This document shows, one piece after another, positions 21,804-33,506 of a DNA stretch of 64,000 nt. The notes beneath the pieces were generated by a model. It was not told the DNA's origin. It was given only the letters and a program-made list of their open reading frames with translations, and ran no database searches. The first letter of the stretch is position 1. Each line of letters starts with the position of its first letter. The position numbers and the translations under genes were made by a program. The stretch spans positions 2,480,001-2,544,000 of the forward strand of contig JAGPNK010000003.1 in NCBI GenBank assembly GCA_020746835.1, read 5' to 3'. Origin of the DNA: Stachybotrys elegans (Eukaryota > Ascomycota > Sordariomycetes > Hypocreales > Stachybotryaceae).

Positions 21804-24681
21804 ATGGCTTCGAGACCAGAGCTCAAGGTATGTCAAGTTCTATCCGCGGTGATGCTTGGAGCGAGCTGCTGACCTAGTTCCCACGCAGCTCGACGATGAG
21901 GGCGGCTTCATCCGCTTCTTCAAGTCCCTGTCTCAAGTCGACGAAGAGACTGTTCGGATCTTTGATCGAGGCGATTGGTACACCGCGCATGGTCAGGATG
22001 CTACCTTTATTGCCAAGACTGTAGGCCACACTGCATCCCCTGGTGGCTCTCTCTGACCCAGTATCCAGGTATACAAAACAACCTCTGTCGTTCGACAACT
22101 CGGCCGAAACGACCACACCGGCCTCCCGTCCGTCACTATGACCATGACCGTTTTCCGACAATTCCTACGAGAAGCCCTCCTCAAGCTCGGCAAGCGGATC
22201 GAGATCTGGCAGAGCCCCAACGGGCGAATGAACTGGAAGTGTGTGAAGCAGGCTTCACCAGGCAACTTGCAAGATGTCGAAGATGACCTGGGTGGCCAAA
22301 TTGAGTCTGCTCCCATGATTCTCGCTGTCAAGATTTCTGCCAAGGCATCGGAAGCTCGAAGTGTGGGCGTATGCTTTGCTGATGCAAGCGTCCGTGAGCT
22401 TGGCGTCAGCGAGTTCCTGGACAATGACCTCTACTCAAATTTTGAGGCGTTGCTGATCCAACTCGGCGTGCGGGAGTGCCTCGTACAAATCGACAAAGGC
22501 GATAACAACAAGGACCCTGAATTGACCAAGCTCAAGCAAATCATCAACAACTGCGGTGTTGCCATGGCTGAACGACCAGCAAGCGATTTCGGAGTTCGGG
22601 ATATTGAACAAGACTTGGCTCGACTTCTCAAAGATGAGAAATCAGCAACACTCCTCCCCCAAACTGACCTTAAGCTGGCCATGGGGTCTGCTGCATCTCT
22701 AATCAAATATCTCGGCGTCCTGCAAGATCCATCCAACTTCGGACAGTACCAGCTTTACCAGCACGATTTGGCACAATTCATGAAGTTGGATGCTGCTGCG
22801 CTGAAGGCCTTGAATCTCATGCCTGGTCCACGTGATGGATCCAAGACGATGAGCATTTACGGTGTACTGAACCACTGCAAGACCCCCGTGGGCAGTCGCT
22901 TGCTGGCCCAGTGGCTCAAACAGCCTCTGATGAACAAGGAGGAGATTGAGAAGCGTCAGCAACTTGTGGAAGCGTTCTACACCGACACAGAGCTTCGACA
23001 AACTTTGCAAGAGGAGCATCTCCGCTCCGTTCCCGACCTGTACCGTTTATCAAAGCGCTTTCAGCGAGGCAAGGCCACTCTAGAGGACGTGGTTCGCGCT
23101 TACCAAGTGGTAATTCGCCTCCCCGGCTTCATTGGGACATTCGAAGGGGTAATGGACGAGGCGTACCGGGATCCCCTTGATGAAGCTTACACAACGCAAC
23201 TCCGCGACCTCTCAAATAGTCTTGGCAAGCTCCAGGACATGGTAGAGCAGACGGTTGACCTGGACGCTCTGGACCGCCATGAGTACATCATCAAATCCGA
23301 CTACGATTCAGGCCTTCGCACCATCCGCAAGAAGCTTGATCAGCTCGACAGGGACATCAGGTCCGAGTTCCACGAGGCTGCCCGCGACCTCGATCAGGAG
23401 CCAGATAAGAAAATCTTTCTGGAAACCAACCACAAGGTCCACGGTGTTTGCATGCGTCTGACGCGGCAAGAAGCAGGCTGCATCCGCAACAAGTCTGGCT
23501 ACCAAGAATGCTCGACCCAGAAGAACGGCGTCTACTTCACTACCAAGAAGATGCAGGCCTACCGACGCGAGTATGACCAGCTATCTCAAAACTACAACCG
23601 GACACAGAGTGGACTAGTCAACGAAGTGGTGCATGTGGCATCTTCCTATTGCCCCGTGCTTGAGAGGCTGGCTGGCGTTCTTGCTCATCTGGATGTCATT
23701 GTCTCGCTCGCTCATTGCTCTGTTCACGCTCCCGAGACCTATGTCCGTCCCAAGATCCATCCTCGTGGTGAGGGCCAGACGCGCCTCATAGGTGCCCGCC
23801 ACCCCTGCATGGAGCTTCAAGATGACGTTCAGTTCATCACCAACGACATTGAACTCACCCGCGATAAGTCATCGTTCCTCATCATCACGGGTCCCAACAT
23901 GGGTGGTAAATCGACCTACATCCGCCAGACCGGCGCTATCGCTCTGATGGCCCAGATCGGCTGCTTCGTGCCATGTTCCGAGGCTGAGTTGACGATTTTC
24001 GACTCAATTCTGGCCCGTGTTGGTGCAAGCGACTCCCAGCTCAAGGGCGTCTCGACCTTCATGGCTGAGATGCTGGAAACGGCAAACATCCTCAAGTCAG
24101 CCACGGCAGAGTCTCTCATTATTATTGATGAGCTCGGACGCGGTACATCGACATATGATGGATTTGGTCTTGCTTGGGCTATCTCGGAGCACATCGTCAA
24201 GGAAATCGGCTGCTTTGCCATGTTCGCTACCCATTTCCACGAGCTGACTGCCCTGGCCGATCAGTATCCTCAGGTTTGCAACCTGCACGTCACGGCGCAC
24301 ATTAGCGGCACCGAAGGCGAGAATGTGAAGCGGGAGGTGACACTGCTGTACAAGGTCGAGCCCGGTATCTGTGATCAAAGTTTTGGCATTCACGTTGCCG
24401 AGCTTGTGCGCTTCCCTGACAAGGTCGTACGCATGGCAAAGCGCAAGGCTGATGAGCTGGAGGACTTTACTACAAAGCACGAGGATCTCGGCCTCAGCTA
24501 TAGCAAGGATGACGTGGAGGAGGGCAGCGCAATGCTGAAACAGCTTCTGATTCGTTGGAAGGACCAGGTCAAGGCCGGCGACATGACCAAGGAACAGCAG
24601 GTGGCCAAGCTGAAAGAGCTGGTTGCGGCGGACTCGAAGCTCATGGCAAACCCATTCTTCCAGTCCGTCAAGGCACTTTGA
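21804..24681 (+). CDS. MSH2: DNA mismatch repair protein MSH2
   Basis: MutS homologue that pairs with MSH6 or MSH3 to recognise mispairs in nuclear DNA. Exons are 21804-21827 (only 8 codons), 21889-22020 and 22069-24681, giving 922 residues, close to the usual length. The N-terminal mismatch-binding domain starts at FIRFFKSL. The lever/clamp region spans about 300-600. The ATPase has Walker A TGPNMGGKST (Lys at about 666), Walker B IIIDELGRGTSTYDG (about 738) and the ATHFHELT switch. The conserved tail ends in a helix-turn-helix dimerisation part. Two ACGCGT boxes precede the gene. Confidence 0.97.
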
Positions 24682-25517
24682 GCCCTTGACCCACGATAGA
24701 GCGGCGTCTCTCGGGGAAATAATGAGGGAAATGTACAAGAATGACATTTGGCGTTACATGGAGCGGGGGATCGCGGATATCTGGGATTAATAGATGCCCA
24801 TATGTAAAGAATATAATCGACATTATTATGCACGGTTACTCTCACAACAGGTGTGCCGCTTGCGGCAGAACCTCCTTCCCCGGTTCCAGCCATCTGTGGC
24901 CATCTCTCTTACAGTCAGATAATTTTAGCTCACAAAGCAGATATTATTCCTAACTAATCAGCTACCCATTCTGAGCCCTCATAAGTCAGAGGCCATGAAC
25001 CACACCAAGTATCACAAGAATTACATGCCCTCAGGCTCATGAAACTAGCTACACAACCGAGGTCGCGTGAGGTAAACGTGGCATTTCTACAGTAGGTACC
25101 AGGCTCGACATGAATCTATCACCCCGGCGTATGCGCCAGATGATTCGAGCCTATAGCGACGGTTGTCAGCAATGTTCGGTTGACTCTCGATGCAATAAAA
25201 GTAGTGTGATGCAGGTTTCTCAGTATATGGATGTAGATAGAATTGGTGAGTGTTGAAATCACAGTTGATCATAAACAGCCTCTGACTCGTAATTCATCAT
25301 AGAAAAGGAAGGGGTATGAAGAAGGAAATTGAAAACGTACCTTTACTGGTGGCAGTGAACTTGTCGAGACGGCATCTCAAACAAGTCAAAGCCAGATTCA
25401 GTGCAAAAAAAAAAAGTTCAAACTCCAATTCTCTAGTGTAGCACCTCTTCTTCCTGAAGAGTTATGTACATGTATCGCTCGCAATAATTTGTCTCCCTTG
25501 GTTGTGATATTGGTTGT
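24682..25517. other. Intergenic stretch
   Basis: 836 bp between the MSH2 stop and the stop of the complex I subunit, AT-richer than its surroundings. Contains a 10-nt A run near 25407. No gene is seen. Confidence 0.55.
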
Positions 25518-26321
25518 TTATGAGCTGCCGTCGATGGTGGCCTTGACCGGGTTGATCTCGTAACCGTACTTCTCCTTGAGTCGCTCGCGTCTTCGCTCCT
25601 CGTAGCCAGGAGGCTTGATACCTAGAAGCCCATTAGAACACTGAATGGCTAAAGGGGGGAGGGAAGGGAGCAAACCTCGGCCCTCGCCAATCTCGGCGAT
25701 AGTCTGCTCAACAGGCACACGCGTGGTGCGTCGGATAATCTCCTTGCGCTCGAACTCGTCATCCTCCTTCTTGAAGCTGTCGATACGGTTGCCCGTGAAG
25801 TGCAGGGTGGTGAGGATGGCGGAGTGGAGAGCGCCCATACCCAGGACAACAGGCATGCGCTTGACTGTTGTTTATTGTCAGCATGTCAGGCACCTTGCGG
25901 CGACATGGCTCTAGATGCTTACAGGGCATTCCGAAGATCATGCCGTTGAGGAAGCCGCCGGCGGCAATGGCCCGGCTGTCTTCCCTCTCGAGGATGTTCA
26001 TGATGCTGTGGTGGGTGAATGAGGCAATAGCAGGTCCGACAGCTGCAAGTCAAGAGCGCGTCCAGGTCAGCATATCGGCCAATTGGTTGGGAGGCACACG
26101 GAACGCGACGGTCGCGACGTACTCATGAGGCCGATGACGGGAGCACCGCGGGTGAAGACGCCAAAGGCGCCGACATTCTTCTTCGACATGGCGTTGTGGA
26201 TGGAGGCGATGAAGAGACCCGCGACACCACCCATGAGACCGGTCCTGGCCGCAAGCCTCAGCGAGTCCCTAGGGACCCAGGGCTGCTCGCCCTCAGAAGA
26301 TTCGCCCGTCCCGTGAGCCAT
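25518..26321 (-). CDS. Tim17-family membrane protein, probable complex I NUJM/NDUFA11-type subunit
   Basis: Four exons, 26123-26321, 25923-26042, 25676-25864 and 25518-25621, in frame, 203 residues. Three or four short glycine-rich hydrophobic helices are visible (AARTGLMGGVAGLFIASIHN, GAPVIGLM, AAGGFLNGMIFGM, VVLGMGALHSAILTTLHF), typical of the Tim17/22/23 fold. Length and the basic C-terminal tail (EERRRERLKEKYGYEINPVK) fit the 21.3 kDa accessory subunit of fungal NADH:ubiquinone oxidoreductase better than the protein-import translocases. That assignment is from memory of the family. Divergent from TRM10. Confidence 0.7.
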
Positions 26322-26724
26322 GGTAGCGGTATGTGGGAGGGGAGGGTTGGAGATTGAGTTGAGCTTGGTTTGATACTGATGAGGTCAAATTGGAGCTCGC
26401 GGGATGGGGCAGAAGATGTCCTTGCGTATCACGTGATTTTGAAGCAATTGGGCCTCGCTGATTGGCTGCTGGAAAAGGCAGCAAAACTTCCATGTGGATC
26501 CCTCTGGTTTGCCCTCGACCACTAATAACTGAGCATTTTGAGCATCGTAAAGTTAAGAGGTAAATTGAGAGACAGAGACTGCCTTGCTGGAATTTGGTAT
26601 TGGTGGGTTCTGGTGTAAGTACGGCACTGTTGTGGTTACAGAGTCTTTTCAGGCGCTCTCTACTGTATACGTCTCGTCTCTCTCACGCTTGGTTACATCA
26701 ACCACTCTTATTACCACTGCCAGG
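26322..26724. promoter_or_regulatory. Divergent promoter with CCAAT and TCACGTGA motifs
   Basis: 403 bp between the complex I subunit and TRM10. Two ATTGG motifs at 26447-26451 and 26461-26465 read CCAAT in the complex I direction, 126-144 bp upstream of its ATG. The 8-bp palindrome TCACGTGA is at 26429-26436. CCAAT is the site of the HAP complex, a known regulator of fungal respiratory genes. Confidence 0.5.
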
Positions 26725-27864
26725 ATGAGCACGCCGAATGAGCTGAGCACCCAACCTACAACGGAGGGACACCAACAAGAACAACCTCCAACAGACATTC
26801 AGGAACCTCAGCCTCAATCGACTGAGTCAGGCGAAAATGCTGCACCGGAAACAATGTCCAAGAACGCACTGAAGCGTCTCCGCAAAGCGCAGGCCTTTGA
26901 GGACTCCAAGGATGAGCGGCGGAAGCGACGCAAGGAGAAGCGCCACGACCGCAAGGACCGCAAGCGAGAGGAGCGTGCGGCCTTGGTAGCGCAGGGCGTC
27001 GACCCGGCTTCTCTGGTGCCCCAGAAGCAGCCTTCCACGATTGTGCCCGTGGGGCTCATCATCGACTGCGACTTTGAGCAGTACATGATGGACAAGGAGC
27101 GCATATCGCTGGCCAGCCAAATCACGCGGTCCTACTCGGACAACAAGGTTGCGCGCTACAGGGCACACCTCTGGGTGTCGAGCTGGAAGGGGAAGCTCCG
27201 GGACCGTTTCCGCAATGTGCTGAACGATCAGCAGAAGAACTGGAAGGGCATCGGGTTCTGCGAGGGAGACTATACGGAGTGCGCGAGCCAGCTGCGGGAG
27301 AACCTGAAAAGCAGGGGCGGCGAGATGATCGAGCCCCTGCAGCGCAGCCTCGAGAACAAGGTGCCGTGGGCGCGGGACGAGAGGGAGACGATACCGCTCC
27401 CCAAGCCGCTGCCCGAGCTCAACGAGGATTTCAAGGACATAGTGTACCTGACATCCGACTCGCCCTACACGCTGAGCCGCATCGAGCCGCACACAATGTA
27501 CATCATCGGCGGGCTGGTGGACAAGAACCGCGAAAAGGGCCTGTGCTACCGGCAGGCCGTGGAGCGCGGCATCCGCACCGCCAAGCTGCCCATCGGCGAG
27601 TTCATGGTGATGCAGAGCCGGCAGGTCCTGGCGACCAACCACGTCGTGGAGATCATGGTCAAGTGGCTCGAGTTTGAGGATTGGGGCAAGGCCTTTGTCA
27701 GCGTGATCCCCAAGCGCAAGGGAGGAAGGCTGCGAGGCGACGACGAGGGGGATGACAACGGGGATGACGACGGAGATGATGCCGAGGCCGGGGAGGAGAA
27801 GGAGACGGAAGAGCAGCCAAGTGAAGCGCCGCAAGACGCCAAGGAGGAGCAAGTGAAGACGTAG
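26725..27864 (+). CDS. TRM10: tRNA (guanine(9)-N1)-methyltransferase
   Basis: SPOUT-class methyltransferase that makes m1G at position 9 of tRNAs using S-adenosylmethionine. Single exon, 379 residues from the first in-frame ATG. A Pro/Gln-rich disordered N-terminus is followed by a strongly basic helix (KDERRKRRKEKRHDRKDRKR, about 70-95) for tRNA binding. The SPOUT core runs from VGLIIDCDFEQYMMD to the end, with IYLTSD-like VYLTSDSPYTL, the catalytic-site motif YIIGGLVDKNREKGLC and LPIGEFM. The C-terminal tail is Asp/Glu-rich and repetitive. Convergent with primase (142 bp between stops). Confidence 0.95.
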   Translation: MSTPNELSTQPTTEGHQQEQPPTDIQEPQPQSTESGENAAPETMSKNALKRLRKAQAFEDSKDERRKRRKEKRHDRKDRKREERAALVAQGVDPASLVPQKQPSTIVPVGLIIDCDFEQYMMDKERISLASQITRSYSDNKVARYRAHLWVSSWKGKLRDRFRNVLNDQQKNWKGIGFCEGDYTECASQLRENLKSRGGEMIEPLQRSLENKVPWARDERETIPLPKPLPELNEDFKDIVYLTSDSPYTLSRIEPHTMYIIGGLVDKNREKGLCYRQAVERGIRTAKLPIGEFMVMQSRQVLATNHVVEIMVKWLEFEDWGKAFVSVIPKRKGGRLRGDDEGDDNGDDDGDDAEAGEEKETEEQPSEAPQDAKEEQVKT

Positions 27865-28005
27865 AATGATATCCATATTATACCGAGTCGCCACCCAACG
27901 CCCATCCCAGCATGCCTTTAGGTCATTAACATAAGGTACAGATGCGCACATCCCCACCCAGGACTATCTCAGCAGTGTATGCTTTCCAAATCATCATCAC
28001 ATGGC

Positions 28006-29724
28006 CTAAAACTCCATCGACTCCTCCTCGCGCTCCCGCTTGACACGTGGATCGCGCTCGTCCTTCAGCAACCCCGCTACGAAGCCCTTGAACTGGTCAA
28101 TGTAGGGCTTGAGGCTAGTCTTCTCCCAGTCGGCGATAGGTTTCGCGTTCTCATCCTTGACTTCATCCTCGGGCGCCTTCCAGGCGTCAATCTCGGCGAG
28201 CAGGCTCTGCACCGTGGGGACGCTGAAGGGGTCAAAGTCTTCGACGTGCTTGGGATCGATGGGCACGCACACGCGGCCGGTGCCAGGGTGGACGACGAAA
28301 GGACTCTTGAGCAAGTGGTTGAGCTTCTTGGTGACGTTGATATCGAGACGCGGGTATGTGTACTCGAGGACAATGTCTTGCTTGGCTTCCAGGAGAGTGC
28401 GGGTGTCAAGGGACTTGCTGGCACCCGTCTTGGCAAGAGCATCGATGTCAGCCCACTTCGAGGTCGAGGCACGACCAGGAGCGGCATTCCACTTCCGACG
28501 CAGGGAGTCGTTGAGAGTCCGGTCAGGGAGGAGGGCAAGCAGCTTCTCAGCTTGTTCATCGGTAGCCCAGGGGTCTTGGCCTTCAAGCACATCTTCTTGA
28601 AAGTGGCTCTTTAGTATCTCTAAGCTGCGACTACTCACAGGTTAGCAAACGCAAAAATGATTAGGTCGGGCTTTATGTCAACATACGATATGTGAGGGTG
28701 TAGCGGTCTCCTCAAATCAACCTTCTTGCCGCTCTGGGCACCGCCTCTGAGCACTTCGACGTAGCCGGCGATTGCTCTCCGCTTTTGATCATCCATGGTG
28801 CGGACCTTCTTGTCACATACCCAGGCGTGGGCACCACGACGACCAGAGTACACCCATATGATGTGCTTGAAACCAAAATCCTCACGCAAGGCAACGTCCA
28901 TGACCTTGATGGACATGGTGATGAATTGCCAGCACTTATTGCAGATATTGGCTTTGTCACAGCAGGTACGGATGTCATCGTAATCTGTCAGATCGATATC
29001 GAAGCAGAGTTCCTTGGCCACTGGATGGAACGTGGGCGAATTCTTGAGCATCTTGCGATCGCGGGGGTTGGCCGAGTAGACAGGTCCGATATCGAAGCGC
29101 GTAGGCAACAGACGGAGCACATCTTTGCGGAAGCTGGGACACTCATCAGTACTAGGCACCGTCCAGTTTGTAGAACAGATACGTACAGATCTCCCGTCGC
29201 ATAAGCTTCGAAACGGGTCAAGGCATCATTCTGAAGCCTGAAGGAGAACTCTCGATGCTTGAAGTCGTTGGTCGGGATCACGCCGTGGTTGAGCCACTGG
29301 AAATGGTAGCGCCAGGGGAAGAGGCGATGGTAGAAGCTGCGCATAACCTCGGGATCCGAGGGGCTCATCGAGGAATAGTCTCTGGATATCTGGTGAGTCT
29401 TGACATCCCGCGGAATACCATGCCCGGAATTGAGATCACATACAAGCCAAAAGCCTGCGCAGCGGGCGGGCTGGACGGCGCGGGTGGTGCCGAACTGGGA
29501 GGAATATCGTCGTCGGAATCGAAATCGTCGAAGAGCTCCTCCAGCTTGACCTCGGTCTTGGTCGCCTGAGCGGCAGGTTTCTTCGCATCCTCTGCCTCCT
29601 CCATGTCGACGTCCTCTGCTGCCGTGTCTTGCGTCGTGCTCGGATTGCCTGCATCGTCCTCCATGACCTCGTCCTTAACAGGGTTGGAGGACGACGGGGC
29701 GTCTCCGGTGATTGAGTGCGGCAT
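28006..29724 (-). CDS. PRI1: DNA primase small (catalytic) subunit
   Basis: Catalytic subunit of DNA polymerase alpha-primase, which makes RNA primers at replication origins and on the lagging strand. Exons are 29444-29724, 29187-29381, 28687-29133 and 28006-28630, giving 515 residues. The core is diagnostic: VMRSFYHRLFPWRYHFQWLNH, GDLFRKDVLRLLPTRFDIGP, catalytic Asp204/Asp206 in LCFDIDLTDYDD, the zinc site CCDKANICNKC and VYSGRRGAHAWVCD. Residues 1-93 form an acidic, Ser/Pro-rich extension longer than in animal Prim1. Two ACGCGT boxes lie just upstream. Confidence 0.96.
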
Positions 29725-30170
29725 GCTGTCCAGTGTTGCGGTTTCGGGTGCAGTCGTTGAGAAGGGCCTTGAATGTCGGGCTGGGGGGTAATGGCACTGG
29801 CTTCTGGCTTCTGGCTTCTGGCACAGTAACGAAGTTATGCTGTGGAGGGGCGCGTTGAATGAGACGCGTTGGACGCGTAAAGAGTTCTGGCTGTGGATGT
29901 GGGGCTTCCGATTACCCGCGCCACATCCAGCGCCACGATGCTCTGAACCTCAGCCAAGACCAATGTGTGGCTGCATGCAAGATATCGCTCCTCATCATCA
30001 ACATGTCAATCTAAAAATTGTGATTGCATTGCCCTATATTGGCGGTAATCAAATTTAGCATCAATGAGATTGGATGAGAGTCACATTTACTATTCAACTA
30101 TTCCAAGCATCCCCTGCGACATGGAAATGCCCTGTTTAAGACAACGGTGTGGTCTTCCTCTTTGCCATCT
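29725..30170. other. Primase promoter and spacer
   Basis: 446 bp upstream of primase and downstream of the P450. It contains a TGGCTTC triplication (about 29798-29822) and the ACGCGT pair. The right half is AT-rich with no gene. Confidence 0.55.
29864..29878. promoter_or_regulatory. Paired ACGCGT (MCB-like) boxes upstream of primase
   Basis: ACGCGT at 29864-29869 and 29873-29878, about 140-154 bp upstream of the primase ATG on the minus strand. A related CGCGTT lies at 29851-29856. Confidence 0.6.
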
Positions 30171-32318
30171 TCACTGAGCCTGGCTATCTAACTGGCCATC
30201 TAGATAATTGCAAGATCTCAAGCCTTCCTGTGTCATGAACTCGACGATGGTGTCATTCCGCGGCACCATGCTCGATCTCCAAACTCTGAAGCGAGAAGCG
30301 GCGGGATCACGCATTCTGCAATCATAGCGATCAAGTATACGAATCATAAAAAGCTTTCCTACCAAAGCGGCATAGAACCTTCCGGGGCTAAGAAAAGGCC
30401 GAATGTTAGCAAAATCGCAGTCCCCTCTCTCTTCTAGCATGAAATACAGGTAGAAGCGCAGAGTCTGCATGCAACTATCCTTACCATGCTGTGTTTCCAA
30501 ATCCCCAGATAGGCCAGTCAAGAGTTGCGTCTGTCAGAGTCGATTCTTTCGAGTCTGGCACGTCGTGCTGCTCATGCCCCCGGCGCAAGGCCTCATTTGC
30601 CCTGGCAAATCGAAAGCCATCAAATATGTGAGCCCAGTTGTAGCGCTGGGGGTCACGCATCATCGCAGCCTGTGGTACGCAGACCCAATCGCCCTTGTTT
30701 ATGGAAGACCCGTCGCTAAAGACGAATGATTTCAGGGCTTTGCGCCGACTTGTGACTGTTGATGTGAGAATGAGTATTGCTAATGTCTTCTAGATCTTAA
30801 AAGGTTGAACCACGCACTGGCATCAGAGTTCGAAAACCGAATAGACTCTTTGATAAAGCTATCCAGGAGCGGCAGGTTATCTATGCTCCCTGACGCGGTT
30901 TCATGGAGGAAGTTTTTGCGGACTTCGGCTCGAAGGGGGCCAATGTGTTCAGGATGAAGACACAAGTCTTGGATAGCATATGTGGTAGTCTGTCTCGACA
31001 AATCAGTTTATGGACTGTTGAAGCTGTGGTAGGAACCGTACCATAGCTAACTGATGAATGGAGCCGAACCACAATGCCATTATTTCCCCGACCGTTCGAG
31101 ACGTGGTCCAAGGATTCTTGCGAGGCGATGTGTCTATGATCCACTGCATACAGTCTGTCTGGAGTTTGCATGTCAGCTCCGACATCCAAGATCAGATATG
31201 CTGACTGCGTGGCTTACTGGCGGGAGGGATTTCGATGGTCTGTCCCGGAGGGCGAGGCGCTTCTCGACAATGGGGGCAAGATGCTTAAATAGCGTTGTTG
31301 AAGACCAATGTCCGTTCGTGGCCCATGATGCAATGAGTCTACACAAAAGTCAATGAACCCAAAGGCTTCCATAGTCCCAGCCGAGCATTGTGTAAAAATG
31401 CACTCACGGTTGTAGAAATCCCGGCGACAGGCGCAGTATCTCGGCTGCAAAGACAGTCACCTGGGGGAACTCGAGCGCAGCCCGAGTAAACTCGTCGTTG
31501 TGAGCTGCAACTTGCATCAGCCTTGACAACTTGAAATTGGGCTCGGGGGCTCACCAAGGTCTTCTCCAAAGAAGACAAAACAGTTGACTTGGGTCACTAT
31601 CCTCTTGATCATAGGGAAAATCTCAACCGCTGCATATCCTTGAAAATGTAAGTTACGGCTCATCAGGCTTATAGCATTGCAGCTACCATTGGGGCCAACA
31701 TTTCTCAGCTCACCATGGAGCGAGTTATTGATGATGGATTCCAGTCTTGGCTGCAGTTGAGGTAGATGAGAAGTTAATATGCTCCGTAAAGCCCGGACAA
31801 AGCCGATTCCATCCACCCCACGCTGATCGTTCCACTCGAAGCATTGAATGATATATTTAGGACACAACAACTTTGCCCATGTTAACTTGAACTCCTTACG
31901 TACTTGTCGCAATAAACGAACCTCTTTAGCAATGGCATGAAGAGACAGATCCTTTGTAGGAGCAGCCATCAACTCTCGGACAAGCTGTGGCGAAGTTATG
32001 TGAAGGTGGACATTTGATGGAGTCGGCACTTTGAATGGTTTTCCATTTGCCTAAAAAGTCCGACTGGTTAGATGTCCGCCTTGTCACAGTCCCTTGGGGT
32101 GCATATACAATATGATATGCTCGGCTAATCATAGTCGGCCCATACAGAAGATATGCAAGTCCTTGAATGCGACGAAGCAAGGCAGGCACCTAGAACGTTA
32201 GAGACGAAGACAAGTGAGCCTTGTGATCGATTCTGCGTACAGCACTTGTCGCCGCCAAAGCAACTGTAAGGAGGACGGTGAGTGTGGCGATGTCTCTCCA
32301 ATCTGGGCCAGCAACCAT
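30171..32318 (-). CDS. Cytochrome P450 monooxygenase
   Basis: Heme-thiolate monooxygenase, membrane-anchored. Ten exons: 32241-32318, 32109-32189, 31687-32050, 31555-31638, 31408-31504, 31218-31338, 31042-31158, 30818-30989, 30485-30755 and 30171-30387. They total 1602 nt, 533 residues. An N-terminal hydrophobic anchor (IATLTVLLTVALAATSA) comes first. Later come the I-helix-like VGEIMALWFGSIHQLAM, the K-helix SFIKESIR (E-x-x-R), FDGFRFAR, and heme loop WGFGNTACPGR, whose Cys codon is split by the last intron. The fold resembles fungal secondary-metabolism P450s. The exact start is uncertain; upstream in-frame ATGs exist. It is transcribed in the same direction as the citrate synthase. Confidence 0.9.
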
Positions 32319-33506
32319 ACTCCAGTTCCGAAGAATTAGAATATGCACGTTTCCCCAAGAAGATATGGGAACATCTGTGCCCGAAATGGGCATATTTCGC
32401 TGGGGTATTCCAAGATCCCCAGTCATTTTCGTGAAAGTCGTCTTGAATCAGTTGCTGAAGTGAGTAGAATCAATATTCCACAGCTTCTTTTTCGGCCTTG
32501 ACGGCGTAGAATGCGAAAATCAATGTTCAGCCATGGCAATCTATTCTCACTTCCCACTCCTTATTTGAATCTTCGTCACCACAAAGGGGAGCTATGAATG
32601 CCATACCACCCACCTTCACTTCCGGTAATCCGGTCGCCACAGAAAGCTTATGCTCGTGCCATCCACGCACGGCCTGGGCGTGACCGCGTCTAGGCGTCAA
32701 TAGTCGTTGTTCAAATTCAAATCGCACCACGGAATCACACGCTCGGGCCAAACCTCTATGCACAAGCCAGGGAGAAAACCATGAGCTAGTTGGATTGTGC
32801 TCCACGGGAGGCAAAGTGCCATGATCAGTGGAATTGTACGCAATGTGATAGGGGGGTGATCCGAGACTGGGAGGGTGAGGCATTGTCTTTAATAGGCTAG
32901 CCTTCCAACTGGTATGTCGAAGCTTTGACTATTCATGAGGCAAATGCTTTGTGTCAAGGATTGCAAATATACGGACGGCGAAACAATATTAACCCTAGAA
33001 TCAAATACGCCACTATTGGGGGGCCACAATCAGGAAGACACCGTTCATTGGATATGTAAGAAATGTGACAGCTATTCAGAGTTCATTAATTGTCCTTCAG
33101 TGAATAAAGGTATATGTACTGTATCGCAGGACGGTATGGGATAACGCAGGCTTTCTGGGTGATGTCTGCGATTTAGTTGTCAATCGGATGCTGTAACACG
33201 ACTCTGGTTGGTTGATTGGGTGGTGCGAGGAGTGCAGGGCATAATAGTCACGGTGACAATAGGTCTGGGGCTAGGGCAGTATTCAAGGATAGCTCAAGGA
33301 CACAAACTCAATCACATGGCAGGTTATTAGGAAGATGTAAAAAGAGGATATCAGTTAAAGAATATTCCCAAGGGTAGGAAAGAAAGGAAATGGCACAATA
33401 GCAACTCCTCCGCCAATCTTTACCCCATATTCTCCACGGAGAGACCATATCTAGCACTTGAAAACAAATCTAGTCTAGGTTTTGACTATTTTCTAGTACT
33501 CTTCGC
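32319..33506. other. AT-richer intergenic stretch
   Basis: 1.2 kb upstream of the P450 and downstream of the citrate synthase. A 118-codon minus ORF at 32527-32883 has no recognisable content. Visibly AT-richer than the housekeeping blocks. Confidence 0.5.
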
